Source: an uncultured Solirubrobacterales bacterium
Lineage (GTDB): Bacteria > Actinomycetota > Thermoleophilia > Solirubrobacterales > 70-9
Direction of reading: 5' to 3'
NCBI GenBank assembly: GCA_903939845.1
Contig: CAJAIJ010000039.1
Location: 1-64,000, forward strand
DNA: 64,000 nt
The position numbers and the translations under genes are program-made. The notes beneath the pieces were generated by a model that saw only the letters and a list, made by a program, of their open reading frames with translations, searched no databases and was not told the DNA's origin. Below, piece by piece: positions 56,126-64,000 of this stretch (the stretch's first letter is position 1; the number at the start of each line of letters is the position of its first letter).

Positions 56126-57181
56126 TCAGGATTCGAAGCCGTACTGCGCAGCCAGGTCGGGGTCCTTCTTGGCCAGCATCTCGGCCAGATCGACCATCAC
56201 CTTGCACTGCTTCCAGGTTGCGTCGTCCTGCATCTTGCCGTCGATCATGTGAACGCCCTTGCCGTCCGGGATCGCCTCGATCACCTTCTTGGCAAAGATG
56301 ACCTCGTCGGCGGGCGGCGAGAAGACCTTCTTCGCGATCCCGATCTGAACGGGGTGCAGTGACCAGGATCCGACGCATCCGAGCAGGAAGGCCGACCGGA
56401 ACTGGGCCTCGCAGCCCTCGACGTCCTTGATGTCGCCATAGGGGCCGTAGAAGGGAAGGATGTCGTTGGCCGTGCAGGCATCGACCATCCTCGCGATCGA
56501 GTAGTGCCAGGGGTCCTGCTGGGCGGTGACCCTCGGGGCCTCTTCGTCGCTCGGATCGGGGTCTTCCATCACCCGGTAGCCGGGGTGACCGCCACCGACC
56601 CTCGTCGTCTTCATCCGCCTGGACGCGGCGAGATCGGCCGGACCGAAACTCATACCCTGCATCCGTGGACTCGCGGCCGCGATCTCCTCGACGTTGACCA
56701 CGCCCTGTGCCGTCTCGAGGATCGCGTGGATCAGGATCGGCCTGGTGACGCCGGCCTTGGCCTCGAGCTGGGCCAGTAGCTGGTCCATGTAGTGAATGTC
56801 CCATGGGCCCTCCACCTTGGGGACCATCAGGACATCGATCCTGTTGCCGGCTTCGGTCACCAACTGGGTCACGTCATCGAGGACCCAGGGGCTCTCCAGT
56901 GAGTTGATCCGCGACCAGAGCTGGGTGTCACCGAGATCGGCCTCGTTGGCGACCTTGATCAGGCCCTCCCGGGCGGCGACCTTGTTGTCGACCGGCACCG
57001 CATCCTCGAGGTTTCCGAGCAGGATGTCGGCCTGCTTGGCCATGTCCGGGACCTTGGCGGCCATCTTCTCGTTCGATGCGTCGAAGAAGTGGATCATTCG
57101 GGAGGGGCCGAACGGGATGCGGGTCACCGGGTCGGGCGCGCCGATCGCCATCGGCTTGAAGAAGTTCCGTGGGTTTCTCAA
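56126..57181 (-). CDS. mcl: L-malyl-CoA/beta-methylmalyl-CoA lyase
   Basis: 351 residues of the HpcH/HpaI-CitE aldolase family, TIM barrel with Mg. [14 protein letters not shown] at the N-terminus, [34 protein letters not shown] (metal Glu), [41 protein letters not shown] and [13 protein letters not shown]. The long C-terminal region with [14 protein letters not shown] matches the Chloroflexus-type malyl-CoA lyase. It splits beta-methylmalyl-CoA to glyoxylate and propionyl-CoA. TTG start with AAGGAG four bases upstream. Divergent from msd. Confidence 0.93.
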   Translation of the reverse strand: MRNPRNFFKPMAIGAPDPVTRIPFGPSRMIHFFDASNEKMAAKVPDMAKQADILLGNLEDAVPVDNKVAAREGLIKVANEADLGDTQLWSRINSLESPWVLDDVTQLVTEAGNRIDVLMVPKVEGPWDIHYMDQLLAQLEAKAGVTRPILIHAILETAQGVVNVEEIAAASPRMQGMSFGPADLAASRRMKTTRVGGGHPGYRVMEDPDPSDEEAPRVTAQQDPWHYSIARMVDACTANDILPFYGPYGDIKDVEGCEAQFRSAFLLGCVGSWSLHPVQIGIAKKVFSPPADEVIFAKKVIEAIPDGKGVHMIDGKMQDDATWKQCKVMVDLAEMLAKKDPDLAAQYGFES

Positions 57182-57312
57182 GGCTCTCCTTGGGTCGGTT
57201 TCAACAGGGAACGCAGAGGCGTTCAGGGGAGTCGAAATCTACTCCTGATCGGTATCTCGGGGCTTTGCGGTCGAAATCCTCGCCCAGGCACCGAAAAACG
57301 CCGCAGGCACGG

Positions 57313-57385
57313 TATCCTTCAGCAATCCCTTCAAGCCCTCGATGGGCTCGCTTTACCCCTCGCCATACCCCATACCGAACAGGAG
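57313..57385 (+). promoter_or_regulatory. msd upstream region: -10 candidate and ribosome-binding site
   Basis: TATCCT at 57313-57318 is a -10 candidate; AGGAG at 57381-57385 is four bases before the ATG. The full 208-base divergent gap between mcl and msd holds no other gene and must carry promoters for both. Confidence 0.4.
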
Positions 57386-57389
57386 CCTC

Positions 57390-58598
57390 ATGTATCAGTC
57401 CACTTATCAGGAGATGACGGAGGACCAGAAGGCCATCACCGAAATGGTCCGGCAGTTCGTCGACGAGCAGATTCTTCCGAACGCGGAGGAATACGACCAC
57501 GAGGACAAGTTCCCCGAACCGATCGTCGAGCAGATGAAGGAGCTCGGCCTGTTCGGAGTGACCATCCCCGAGCAGTACGGCGGAATGGGCCTCGACCTGA
57601 CGACCTACACGATGATCGTCGAGGAGCTCTCGCGCGGCTGGATCTCGATCTCGGGCGTCGTCAACACCCACTTCATCGGCTCCTACCTGCTGATGAAGTT
57701 CGGCACCGAGGAGCAGAAGGACACCTACCTGCCGAGGATGGCGACCGGCGAGGTCCGGGCGGCTTTCTCCCTCTCCGAGCCCGAGATCGGCTCTGACGTC
57801 CAGGCGCTCAAGACTTCGGCCAAGAAGGACGCCGATGGCAACTGGGAAATCAACGGCCAGAAGATGTGGGTCACGAACGGCCTCGGCTCGACCCTGGTCT
57901 TCCTCCTGGCAAAGAGCGACCCCGACGCCGACCCCCGCTACAAGGGGATGACCTGCTTCATCACCGAGAAGGAGCCCTGGGTTCACGAGAACACCGGTGA
58001 GTTCGCCGGCCTCACGGTTCCTCCGACGATCAAGAAGATGGGCTACAAGGGCGTCGAATCGACCGAGCTGGTCTACGACGGCTACAAGTGCCCGCCGAAC
58101 CGGATCCTCGGTGGCGAAGAAGACGGCCTGAACAAGGGCTTCGGACAGATGATGGACGCCCTGGAGGTCGGCCGCGTCAACGTCGCCGCCCGTGGCGTCG
58201 GCATCGCCCAGCGCGCCTTCGAGCTGGCCATCAAGTACAGCCAGGAGCGAAAGACTTTCGGCAAGCCGATCGCCCAGCACCAGGCGATCCAGTTCAAGCT
58301 GGCCGACATGGCCACCAAGATCGAAGCGGCCCGTCTGGTCACCCGCAAGGCCTGCCAGATGAAGGATGCCGGGCTACGCTCGGATCTCGAAGCCGGCATG
58401 GCCAAGCTGATCGCCTCGGAGACCGGCAAGGAAGTCGTCGAGGAGTCCTTCCGGATCCACGGCGGCTACGGCTACTCGAAGGAGTATGAGATCGAGCGGC
58501 TCTACCGCGACGCTCCGCTCCTGCTGATCGGCGAAGGCACTTCCGAGATCCAGCGAATGGTGATCGGCAAGAAGCTGCTCGAGCGCTACAAGATCTGA
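57390..58598 (+). CDS. Acyl-CoA dehydrogenase, probable methylsuccinyl-CoA dehydrogenase
   Basis: 402 residues, FAD flavoprotein. AAFSLSEPEIGSDVQALKT (FAD/substrate), KMWVTNGLGSTLVFLLAK, RVNVAARGVGIAQRAFELA, YSQERKTFGKPIAQHQAIQFKLADM, HGGYGYSKEYEIERLYRDA and IGEGTSEIQRMVIGK (Glu of EGT is the usual base). Sequence alone does not fix the substrate. Neighbouring mcl, mch and ecm make methylsuccinyl-CoA the best fit. It is the length of actinobacterial Msd (about 400) rather than the 550 of alphaproteobacteria. Confidence 0.88.
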   Translation: MYQSTYQEMTEDQKAITEMVRQFVDEQILPNAEEYDHEDKFPEPIVEQMKELGLFGVTIPEQYGGMGLDLTTYTMIVEELSRGWISISGVVNTHFIGSYLLMKFGTEEQKDTYLPRMATGEVRAAFSLSEPEIGSDVQALKTSAKKDADGNWEINGQKMWVTNGLGSTLVFLLAKSDPDADPRYKGMTCFITEKEPWVHENTGEFAGLTVPPTIKKMGYKGVESTELVYDGYKCPPNRILGGEEDGLNKGFGQMMDALEVGRVNVAARGVGIAQRAFELAIKYSQERKTFGKPIAQHQAIQFKLADMATKIEAARLVTRKACQMKDAGLRSDLEAGMAKLIASETGKEVVEESFRIHGGYGYSKEYEIERLYRDAPLLLIGEGTSEIQRMVIGKKLLERYKI

Positions 58599-58649
58599 GC
58601 CCCGGTCTCCGCGAGACAGGGACGAGCGAAGACCCGACAGGAGGAAGGG

Positions 58650-59015
58650 ATGTCGTCGACGCCCCAGCAGATCGAGAACGCCGTGAACGGGCTGGTGGAA
58701 GAGGTTCCCGCCTTGAGGAAGCTCAAGCTCGTCTTCGGTGTCGATCTGAAGGCGAAGGGCGACGTCCAGACCTACCGGGTCGAGATGCCGGGCCCTGTCA
58801 TTACGAAGGGGCGTGGGGAAGACGAGCGTTGCAGGGTCGAGATCGACCGTCAGCAGTTCAACCAGCTGTCTGACGGGAAGGCCAAGGTTCCGGCCTACCG
58901 CAGGGCCGCCGAGACGGGTCACATCAGGTTCGAGGGTGACCCGAACGTCGCCAAGCTGGTAACCAGGGTCATCGAGAGCCACGAGCAGCGGGCTTCGATC
59001 AAAAAGGTCCATTAG
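58650..59015 (+). CDS. SCP2-like sterol-carrier fold protein
   Basis: 121 residues. The segment DGKAKVPAYRRAAETGHIRF followed by EGDPNVAKLVTRVI resembles the C-terminal half of SCP-2 lipid-binding domains. KLVFGVDLKAKGDVQTYRVEM would be the first strands. A good ribosome-binding site (AGGAGGAAGG) is seen. It sits between msd and mch, so it may bind CoA esters or fatty acids for these enzymes. Confidence 0.7.
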   Translation: MSSTPQQIENAVNGLVEEVPALRKLKLVFGVDLKAKGDVQTYRVEMPGPVITKGRGEDERCRVEIDRQQFNQLSDGKAKVPAYRRAAETGHIRFEGDPNVAKLVTRVIESHEQRASIKKVH

Positions 59016-59122
59016 GTATCGGGCCCATCCGGATCGCAGGCCCCGAGGGGCGTAGATCCGGAAGTCTCATCCAACAGGGGCTTGCGCCCTCTAACGAAAA
59101 AGCAAAACGAGGAAATCAGAAC

Positions 59123-59653
59123 ATGAGCGAAAAAGCAGAGGGATTCACAACCGATCAGGCCGAGAGGGAGCAGTCCGGTTCCCACCCGTATGGCCGTTAT
59201 CTCGAGGAGTTCGACGTCGGAGCCGTTTACAAGCACATGCCGGCCAAGACCGTGACCGAGGCCGATGATCACCTCTTCTGCCTGCTGACGATGAATCACC
59301 ACCCCCTCCACATCAACGATGTCCATGCCCATGCCTCCCAGCAGGGCAGGAACGTCGTCGTCGGCCCGCTCGTCTACTCGCTCGCGGTCGGCATGTCTGT
59401 ATCCGACTTCTCGGGCAAGGCGATCGCCAACCTGGCCACGGACGAGCTCAGCCACCCCAACCCGGTCTTCCACGGTGACACGCTGTTCTGTGAGTCCGAG
59501 GTCCTCGAGGTCAGGGAGTCGAAGTCCAAGCCCGACCGGGGAATCGTCAAGGTCCACACCCGTGTCTACAACCAGGACGGTGTGCTCGTCGCTGAGTTCA
59601 AGCGCACAGCCTTGATCCCGAGGAAGAACCCGGGCGAAGCTCCTGCCGAGTAA
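59123..59653 (+). CDS. MaoC-domain hydratase, probable mesaconyl-CoA hydratase
   Basis: 176 residues, hot-dog fold. YGRYLEEFDVGAVYKHMPAKTVTEADDHLFCLLTMNHHPLHINDV contains the catalytic Asp/His region, and LVYSLAVGMSVSDFSGKAIANLATDEL with HPVF-like SHPNPVFHGDTL completes the fold. Resembles the MaoC proteins encoded in Streptomyces ccr-meaA clusters, which hydrate mesaconyl-CoA to beta-methylmalyl-CoA. GAGGAAATC precedes the ATG. Confidence 0.88.
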   Translation: MSEKAEGFTTDQAEREQSGSHPYGRYLEEFDVGAVYKHMPAKTVTEADDHLFCLLTMNHHPLHINDVHAHASQQGRNVVVGPLVYSLAVGMSVSDFSGKAIANLATDELSHPNPVFHGDTLFCESEVLEVRESKSKPDRGIVKVHTRVYNQDGVLVAEFKRTALIPRKNPGEAPAE

Positions 59654-59663
59654 CGGGTCAGGG

Positions 59664-60521
59664 GTGGCCGGGGTGTCCGAGGAGCTGCGGGATCGCTACA
59701 TAGCGCTGATCAAGGAGGTGCTCCAGTTCTCCCTCTGGCCCCAGCCGCCCCGGCCGATCGAATCGTTCGAGCCCCTGATCCCGAGGCCGAGCAGGCAGTT
59801 GGCGTTGCGAGTGCTGCGCGGCGTCTCCGGCCTGCTCAGGCCCTGGAAGCTGCTGATCGCCCGTGATGTGCAGCCCGACCCCGCCCGACTCGAGCAGGGA
59901 GAGGTCTGGCCCTGGCCCAACTATGGGGAAACGATGCTCGGTCCGAGACGAATGGACAACCTCGAGCACTGCGTCAGGACCGTGATCGAAGAGGAGGTTC
60001 CGGGTGATCTGATCGAGACGGGTGTCTGGCGGGGTGGGGCATGCATCTTCATGCGGGCGATCCTGGCCGCATACGGAGTCTCCGACCGGACCGTGTTCGT
60101 GGCCGATTCCTTCGAGGGACTTCCGACCCCTGACCCCGAGACGCCTGCGGATCGAGGGGCACGCTTCCATGAGATGAAGGACATCTGTGTGGACCTGGAG
60201 TCGGTGAGGGAGAACTTCCGGAAGTACGACCTGCTCGACGATCAGGTCGTGTTCCTGGAGGGTTGGTTCGCAGACACCCTGCCGTCGGCACCGATGGAGG
60301 AGATCGCGGTGCTGCGCCTCGACGGCGATATGTACGGCTCGACGATGGACGCCCTGGAAAACCTTCACCCGAAGGTATCCCCGGGTGGCTTCGTGATCAT
60401 CGACGACTACTGCCTCGAGCCCTGTCGCGCGGCCGTCACTGACTACCGTGCCCGCCACGGGATCGAGGACGAGATCGTCACGATCGACTGGGCCGGGGTG
60501 TTCTGGCGCCGACCCGGCTGA
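59664..60521 (+). CDS. TylF/MycF family SAM-dependent methyltransferase
   Basis: 285 residues from GTG. LIETGVWRGGACIFMRAIL is SAM motif I, FVADSFEGLPTPDPE follows, and LRLDGDMYGSTMDALENLHPKVSPGGFVIIDDY carries the metal and catalytic Asp residues of macrocin O-methyltransferases. In antibiotic clusters these methylate sugar hydroxyls. Here the substrate is unknown, possibly a cell-wall or glycolipid sugar. Ten bases after mch. Confidence 0.88.
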   Translation: MAGVSEELRDRYIALIKEVLQFSLWPQPPRPIESFEPLIPRPSRQLALRVLRGVSGLLRPWKLLIARDVQPDPARLEQGEVWPWPNYGETMLGPRRMDNLEHCVRTVIEEEVPGDLIETGVWRGGACIFMRAILAAYGVSDRTVFVADSFEGLPTPDPETPADRGARFHEMKDICVDLESVRENFRKYDLLDDQVVFLEGWFADTLPSAPMEEIAVLRLDGDMYGSTMDALENLHPKVSPGGFVIIDDYCLEPCRAAVTDYRARHGIEDEIVTIDWAGVFWRRPG

Positions 60522-60529
60522 CCGGGCCC

Positions 60530-61087
60530 TCAGTGGGGGCTGTCGGAGGCGTGGGCCGGAGGGCGTGACTCCTCGGCAAGAGATGTGATCTCCAGGACCC
60601 CGCGGGCGGCGTCGTCGAGGACGGCCGTCGCCTCTTCGGGCGAGCGGGCGTATAGCTCGACCAGGAGGTGGATCACGATCATCTCGTCCTGATGCTTGTG
60701 GAACCTGACATGGGTGAAGAACTCGCGAGTGCCGGCCTCGCCGAAGGCACCATAGGTCAGCGAATCGATCGCCTCGGGTCCCGAACAGGTCTCGACCCGG
60801 TCGGCTTCGACGGTGACCGTGCAGGAGGCGACCCAGGGAGTTCCGGCGACCATTCGTTCCCATCGGTCCTCGATCGGACCGACCCGTTCGCCATCGAAAG
60901 TGAGGTGGGGCTGGTCATGCAGACAGTCGAGGCACTGGACCACGGACTCCTGGATCTCGTCGACCCCTTCGGTGGGGATTCCGGACTCGGGATCGACCTT
61001 CCGTATGGCGTCGTAATGGACCTGAACCTCGAGGTTCCTGGACCAACAGCGATAACACCGAAGCCAGGAAGAGATCGCCTCGTTCAC
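60530..61087 (-). CDS. Hypothetical protein with a zinc-ribbon-like Cys pair
   Basis: 185 residues from GTG. Two CxxC pairs (Cys11/14 in LRCYRCWSR and Cys52/55 in VVQCLDCLHDQP) look like a zinc ribbon. A second, beta-rich half follows (SCTVTVEADRVETCSGPEA; FTHVRFHKHQDEMIVIHLLVEL). No family recognised. It is 55 bases downstream of a DsbA-like gene on the same strand. Confidence 0.6.
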   Translation of the reverse strand: MNEAISSWLRCYRCWSRNLEVQVHYDAIRKVDPESGIPTEGVDEIQESVVQCLDCLHDQPHLTFDGERVGPIEDRWERMVAGTPWVASCTVTVEADRVETCSGPEAIDSLTYGAFGEAGTREFFTHVRFHKHQDEMIVIHLLVELYARSPEEATAVLDDAARGVLEITSLAEESRPPAHASDSPH

Positions 61088-61142
61088 CTGATCACCAAAC
61101 GGATGGTCGAGTCGCTCGTCGCCTCGGATTGCACTGACTTCA

Positions 61143-61907
61143 CTACTGGGCCTGGTCGATCGCCTTCTTGATGCCGTCCGGCGAGATGTCCTCGATCGGA
61201 GTCAGCTTGCCCTTGGCGTCCTCGAGCGCCAGAGAGGGGGTTCCGGTGAAGCCGAGGTCGAGAGCAGCTTCGTCGTTCTGGAAGATCTCTTCTTCCCAGC
61301 GCGGGTCGTTGCGGTCCTCTTCCCACTTGTCGAGGTCCTCGACTCCGGCCTTCTCGGCCACGCTGCGAAGGAACTCGTCATCGATGTAGCCGGTCCCCTC
61401 TGTGCCCTGCTCGGCGTAGAAGGTCTCGATGAACTGCCAGTACCTGCCCTGTAGCGACGCAGCAAGAGATGCCTTTGCCGCTACGTTCGAGTCGGGACCG
61501 AGGATCGGCCAGTTGCGGAACTCGAAGCGGGCCTTGCCGCCACGGATCGGTCCATCGACGATCTCGGGAACCGCTTCGTCTGCGAACTGCTTGCAGGCCG
61601 GGCACTGGAGGTCGCCGAATTCGACCAGGGTCACCTTGGCCTTGGGATCGCCAAGGACCGTGCCGTCCTGGGGGATCCCGGCGAACAGCTTCTCGATGTC
61701 GGAGGTCGACTTTGCGGGCTCGGAGTCTCCGGAGCTGCCGGAGGCGATCAGGACGACCGCGACCACCACTCCGACCACGGCAATGAAGCCGATCGCGGCA
61801 ACGGCCTTGATCAGGTTCTGTCGCCTGTCATCACCCTTGCTCTTCGACTCCGCCTGGAGCCGCTTTTCCCTGAGTTCCTTGCGCTTCTGCTGACGTTCTG
61901 TGGCCAT
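61143..61907 (-). CDS. Membrane-anchored DsbA-family thioredoxin-like protein
   Basis: 254 residues from ATG 61907. A charged cytoplasmic N-terminus (RQQKRKELREKRLQAESKSK), one helix (AVAAIGFIAVVGVVVAVVLIA, about 34-54), then a DsbA-like domain: LVEFGDLQCPACKQFADE (CPAC), FRNWPILGPDSNVAAKAS and LGFTGTPSLALEDAKG (cis-Pro). Similar to actinobacterial proteins that oxidise thiols outside the membrane. Confidence 0.9.
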   Translation of the reverse strand: MATERQQKRKELREKRLQAESKSKGDDRRQNLIKAVAAIGFIAVVGVVVAVVLIASGSSGDSEPAKSTSDIEKLFAGIPQDGTVLGDPKAKVTLVEFGDLQCPACKQFADEAVPEIVDGPIRGGKARFEFRNWPILGPDSNVAAKASLAASLQGRYWQFIETFYAEQGTEGTGYIDDEFLRSVAEKAGVEDLDKWEEDRNDPRWEEEIFQNDEAALDLGFTGTPSLALEDAKGKLTPIEDISPDGIKKAIDQAQ

Positions 61908-62016
61908 AAGGAGAAAGGGTATCCGAACTCCTGAAGCTCTCGTGATTACGGAAGGGGCGAACGAGAGATTCCCGGGCCCCGAAAACCCCTCCGGGTCGGG
62001 TGCAGACCGGTCTGGG

Positions 62017-64000
62017 TCAGGCCGGTTGGGCCGTCTTGTCGGCCCGGCGATTGTTACCGGCAACGAGGTCGACGATCTCGTTCATGATCTCGTTCATGTC
62101 GAAGTCCTTGGGCGTGTAGACACCGGCGATCCCGTTCGCAATGAGGAATTCGGCGTCCTCGGGCGGGATGATCCCTCCCGCGACCACCGGGACGTCCATC
62201 TCGGCCTCTCCGAGCAGCCGGACGACCTCGGGGATCAGCTCCAGATGTGAGCCCGACAGGATCGAGAGGCCGATCACGTCGACGTCCTCCTGTATCGCTG
62301 ACTCGACGATCTGCTCCGGGGTCAGCCGGATTCCCTGGTAGACGACCTCCATGCCGACATCTCTGGCCCTGAGGGCGATCTGCTCGGAGCCGTTCGAGTG
62401 GCCGTCGAGGCCAGGCTTGCCGACCAGTATCCGGATCCGGTGGCCGATCTCATCGGAAACGGCATCGACCTTCTCGCGGGTGGCCTCGAGCCTCTCCCGG
62501 TTCTCGGTCGGGGCCGCACCGCTGACGCCGGTAGGACCGCGGTAGGCGCCGAAGACCTCCCTGAGGGTCTCGGCCCACTCGCCCGTGGTCGCACCGGCCT
62601 TGGCGGCCGCAATCGTCGCCGGCATGATGTTTTCCTCCTCGGAGGCGGCTGCTCTTGCGACCTCGGCCAGGGCTGCGTCGACTGCCTCCTGGTCACGATC
62701 GGACCGCCACTGCTCGAGTGCCTCGATCCGTTCGCGCTCGACCTCTGGATCGGGCTTCATGATCCCGCCGTCCGAGCTCGCGGTGAGTGGCGAATCCTCG
62801 GTCTCGGTGTAGGAGTTGAGACCGACCACCTTCTGGTCGCCGCTCTCTATCCGGGCAAATCTTTCGCGGTGAGACTCGACCAGCCGGGCCTTCATGTACG
62901 GGACGGCCGCGACTGCGCCTCCCTTCTCTTCGACCAGCGCCATCTCGGCCCGGGCACCTTCGATGAACTCGTCGACAAGACCTTCCATCACGACCGAACC
63001 TTCGAAGATGTCCGGGTATTCGAGGATGTCGGTCTCGAAGGCCATCACCTGCTGGATCCTCAGGCTCCACTGCTGGTCCCAGGGGCGGGGGAGGCCCATC
63101 GCTTCGTTCCATGCCGGAAGCTGCAGCGCTCTCGCCCGGGCGTCCCGGGCCAGGATCACGGCCAGGGCCTCGATCACGATCCGCTGGACGTTGTTCTCGG
63201 GCTGAGCCTCGGTAAGGCCGAGTGAGTTGACCTGGACGCCGTAGCGGAACCGGAGCATCTTCGGGTCTTCGACCCCGTACCGCTCCCGTCCAATTTCGGT
63301 CCAGAGCCGGCCCATCGCCTTCAACTTCGCGATCTCCTCAACGAAACGAATGCCGGCGTTGACGAAGAAGGAGATCCGGCCGAAGACCTTCGGGAAGTCC
63401 TCGTCGGCTACCTGTCCGCGCTTCTTGACCTCATCGAGGACCGCGATCGCGTTCGAAATCGCATAGGCGATCTCCTGGATCGGTGTGGCGCCGGCCTCCT
63501 GGAGGTGGTAGCTGCAGATGTTGATCGGGTTCCAGGACGGGACCTCGTTCACGGTGAAGGAGACCATGTCTGCGATCAGCCTCATCGAGGGTTCGGGAGG
63601 AAAGGCGTAGGTGCCCCTCGAGAGGTACTCCTTGATGATGTCGTTCTGGGTCGTGCCCGTCAGCTCCGAACGGTCGACGCCTGAGTTCTCGGCCGCAGCG
63701 ACGTAAAGCCCCAGCATCCACGCGGCGACCGCGTTGATGGTCATCGAGGTGTTCATGGTGCCGAGCGGGATCTCGTCCATGAGGGTCTCCATGTCCCCGA
63801 GATGCGCAACCGAGACGCCGACCTTGCCGACCTCGCCCCTGGAGAGCGGATGATCGGGGTCGTAGCCGGTCTGGGTCGGGAGGTCGAAGGCGACCGAGAG
63901 CCCGGTCTGGCCCTTGGCCAGGTTTCCGCGGTAGAGCTCGTTCGATCGCCTGGCGTCGGAGTGGCCCGCGTAGGTCCGCATCACCCACGGGCGGTCGGGC
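62017..64000 (-). CDS. ecm: Ethylmalonyl-CoA mutase (MeaA type), 5' end cut by window
   Basis: At least 661 residues; the frame continues past the window edge (DRPWVMRTYAGHS). Large catalytic domain: TYAGHSDARRSNELYRGNLA, AFDLPTQTGYDPDHPL, MNTSMTINAVAAWMLGLY, TGTTQNDIIKEY. The fused C-terminal B12 domain has KPGLDGHSNGSEQIA (DxHxxG, His ligates cobalt) and ISGSH-like LSILSGSHLELIPE with GGIIPPEDA. Sequence around TYAGHS and SELYRxNLAKGQTG fits Streptomyces MeaA rather than methylmalonyl-CoA mutase. It would convert (2R)-ethylmalonyl-CoA to methylsuccinyl-CoA, feeding Msd. Confidence 0.92.
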   Translation of the reverse strand, partial: PDRPWVMRTYAGHSDARRSNELYRGNLAKGQTGLSVAFDLPTQTGYDPDHPLSRGEVGKVGVSVAHLGDMETLMDEIPLGTMNTSMTINAVAAWMLGLYVAAAENSGVDRSELTGTTQNDIIKEYLSRGTYAFPPEPSMRLIADMVSFTVNEVPSWNPINICSYHLQEAGATPIQEIAYAISNAIAVLDEVKKRGQVADEDFPKVFGRISFFVNAGIRFVEEIAKLKAMGRLWTEIGRERYGVEDPKMLRFRYGVQVNSLGLTEAQPENNVQRIVIEALAVILARDARARALQLPAWNEAMGLPRPWDQQWSLRIQQVMAFETDILEYPDIFEGSVVMEGLVDEFIEGARAEMALVEEKGGAVAAVPYMKARLVESHRERFARIESGDQKVVGLNSYTETEDSPLTASSDGGIMKPDPEVERERIEALEQWRSDRDQEAVDAALAEVARAAASEEENIMPATIAAAKAGATTGEWAETLREVFGAYRGPTGVSGAAPTENRERLEATREKVDAVSDEIGHRIRILVGKPGLDGHSNGSEQIALRARDVGMEVVYQGIRLTPEQIVESAIQEDVDVIGLSILSGSHLELIPEVVRLLGEAEMDVPVVAGGIIPPEDAEFLIANGIAGVYTPKDFDMNEIMNEIVDLVAGNNRRADKTAQPA

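Overview
The window is GC-rich, densely packed bacterial chromosome (about 88 to 90% coding, no gap over 300 bases). It has many GTG and a few TTG starts, 4-base ATGA/GTGA/TTGA overlaps and several start codons placed 6-7 bases after a -10-like hexamer. Gene content is actinobacterial: a GTP-type PEP carboxykinase, a MeaA-type mutase, a Pkn-type kinase, a GAACN4GTTC LexA box, a c-di-AMP riboswitch ahead of a wall hydrolase, and Rv3654c-like TadE proteins. A deep lineage such as Thermoleophilia is my best guess. That is inference, since no 16S or ribosomal protein genes are present. No prophage, insertion sequence, CRISPR array or plasmid marker was seen; this looks like core chromosome.

Layout. 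1-5.9 kb: polyphosphate/phosphate module (CHAD protein end, ppk1, DUF47, PiT transporter) followed by small membrane proteins and an EEP-fold enzyme. 5.9-8.6 kb: two TadE-like pilin-type proteins and a three-part protein joining a Tad-type membrane helix to an M15 peptidase and a lytic transglycosylase. 8.6-9.9 kb: MaoC hydratase and enoyl-CoA hydratase. 10-20.5 kb: uvrC-rapZ, an ABC exporter, the glycolytic run gap-pgk-tpiA-gpmI, and tgt. 20.5-28.1 kb: a second ABC exporter, a kinase/lipoprotein/phosphoesterase operon (minus), an M48 protease with rlmH, and argS. 28.1-37 kb: two cytochrome c maturation clusters (ccmG-ccmH; ccmE-ccmF-ccmI-like) flanking purK-purE, tRNA-Gly, rfbC, a GT2 glycosyltransferase and an SDR, then secG. 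37-44.4 kb: two look-alike membrane coiled-coil proteins, budA, photolyase, tRNA-Leu, lexA with its SOS box, rnpB, a c-di-AMP riboswitch with an RlpA-like protein, a secreted protein of unknown function and a cysteine-free AhpD-fold protein. 44.6-53 kb: glnA and a six-gene minus-strand operon (sucC-like, sucD-like, ferredoxin, acyl-CoA ligase, MFS, DUF255). 53-64 kb: pckA, an MTA/MTI phosphorylase and an ethylmalonyl-CoA pathway neighbourhood (mcl, msd, mch, ecm) with an SCP2-like protein, a TylF-like methyltransferase and a DsbA-like protein.

How the parts fit. The right end reads as C2/C4 carbon assimilation. Ethylmalonyl-CoA is rearranged by Ecm, oxidised by Msd, hydrated by Mch and split by Mcl to glyoxylate and propionyl-CoA. 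PckA draws C4 acids into gluconeogenesis, where the gap-pgk-tpi-gpmI run operates. Crotonyl-CoA carboxylase/reductase is not in the window; it may lie beyond the right edge next to the truncated ecm. The least explained items are the Tad-helix/M15/SLT fusion, the divergent SucCD-like pair overlapping a one-cluster ferredoxin, the kinase/lipoprotein/phosphoesterase operon, and a base-paired leader before pckA.
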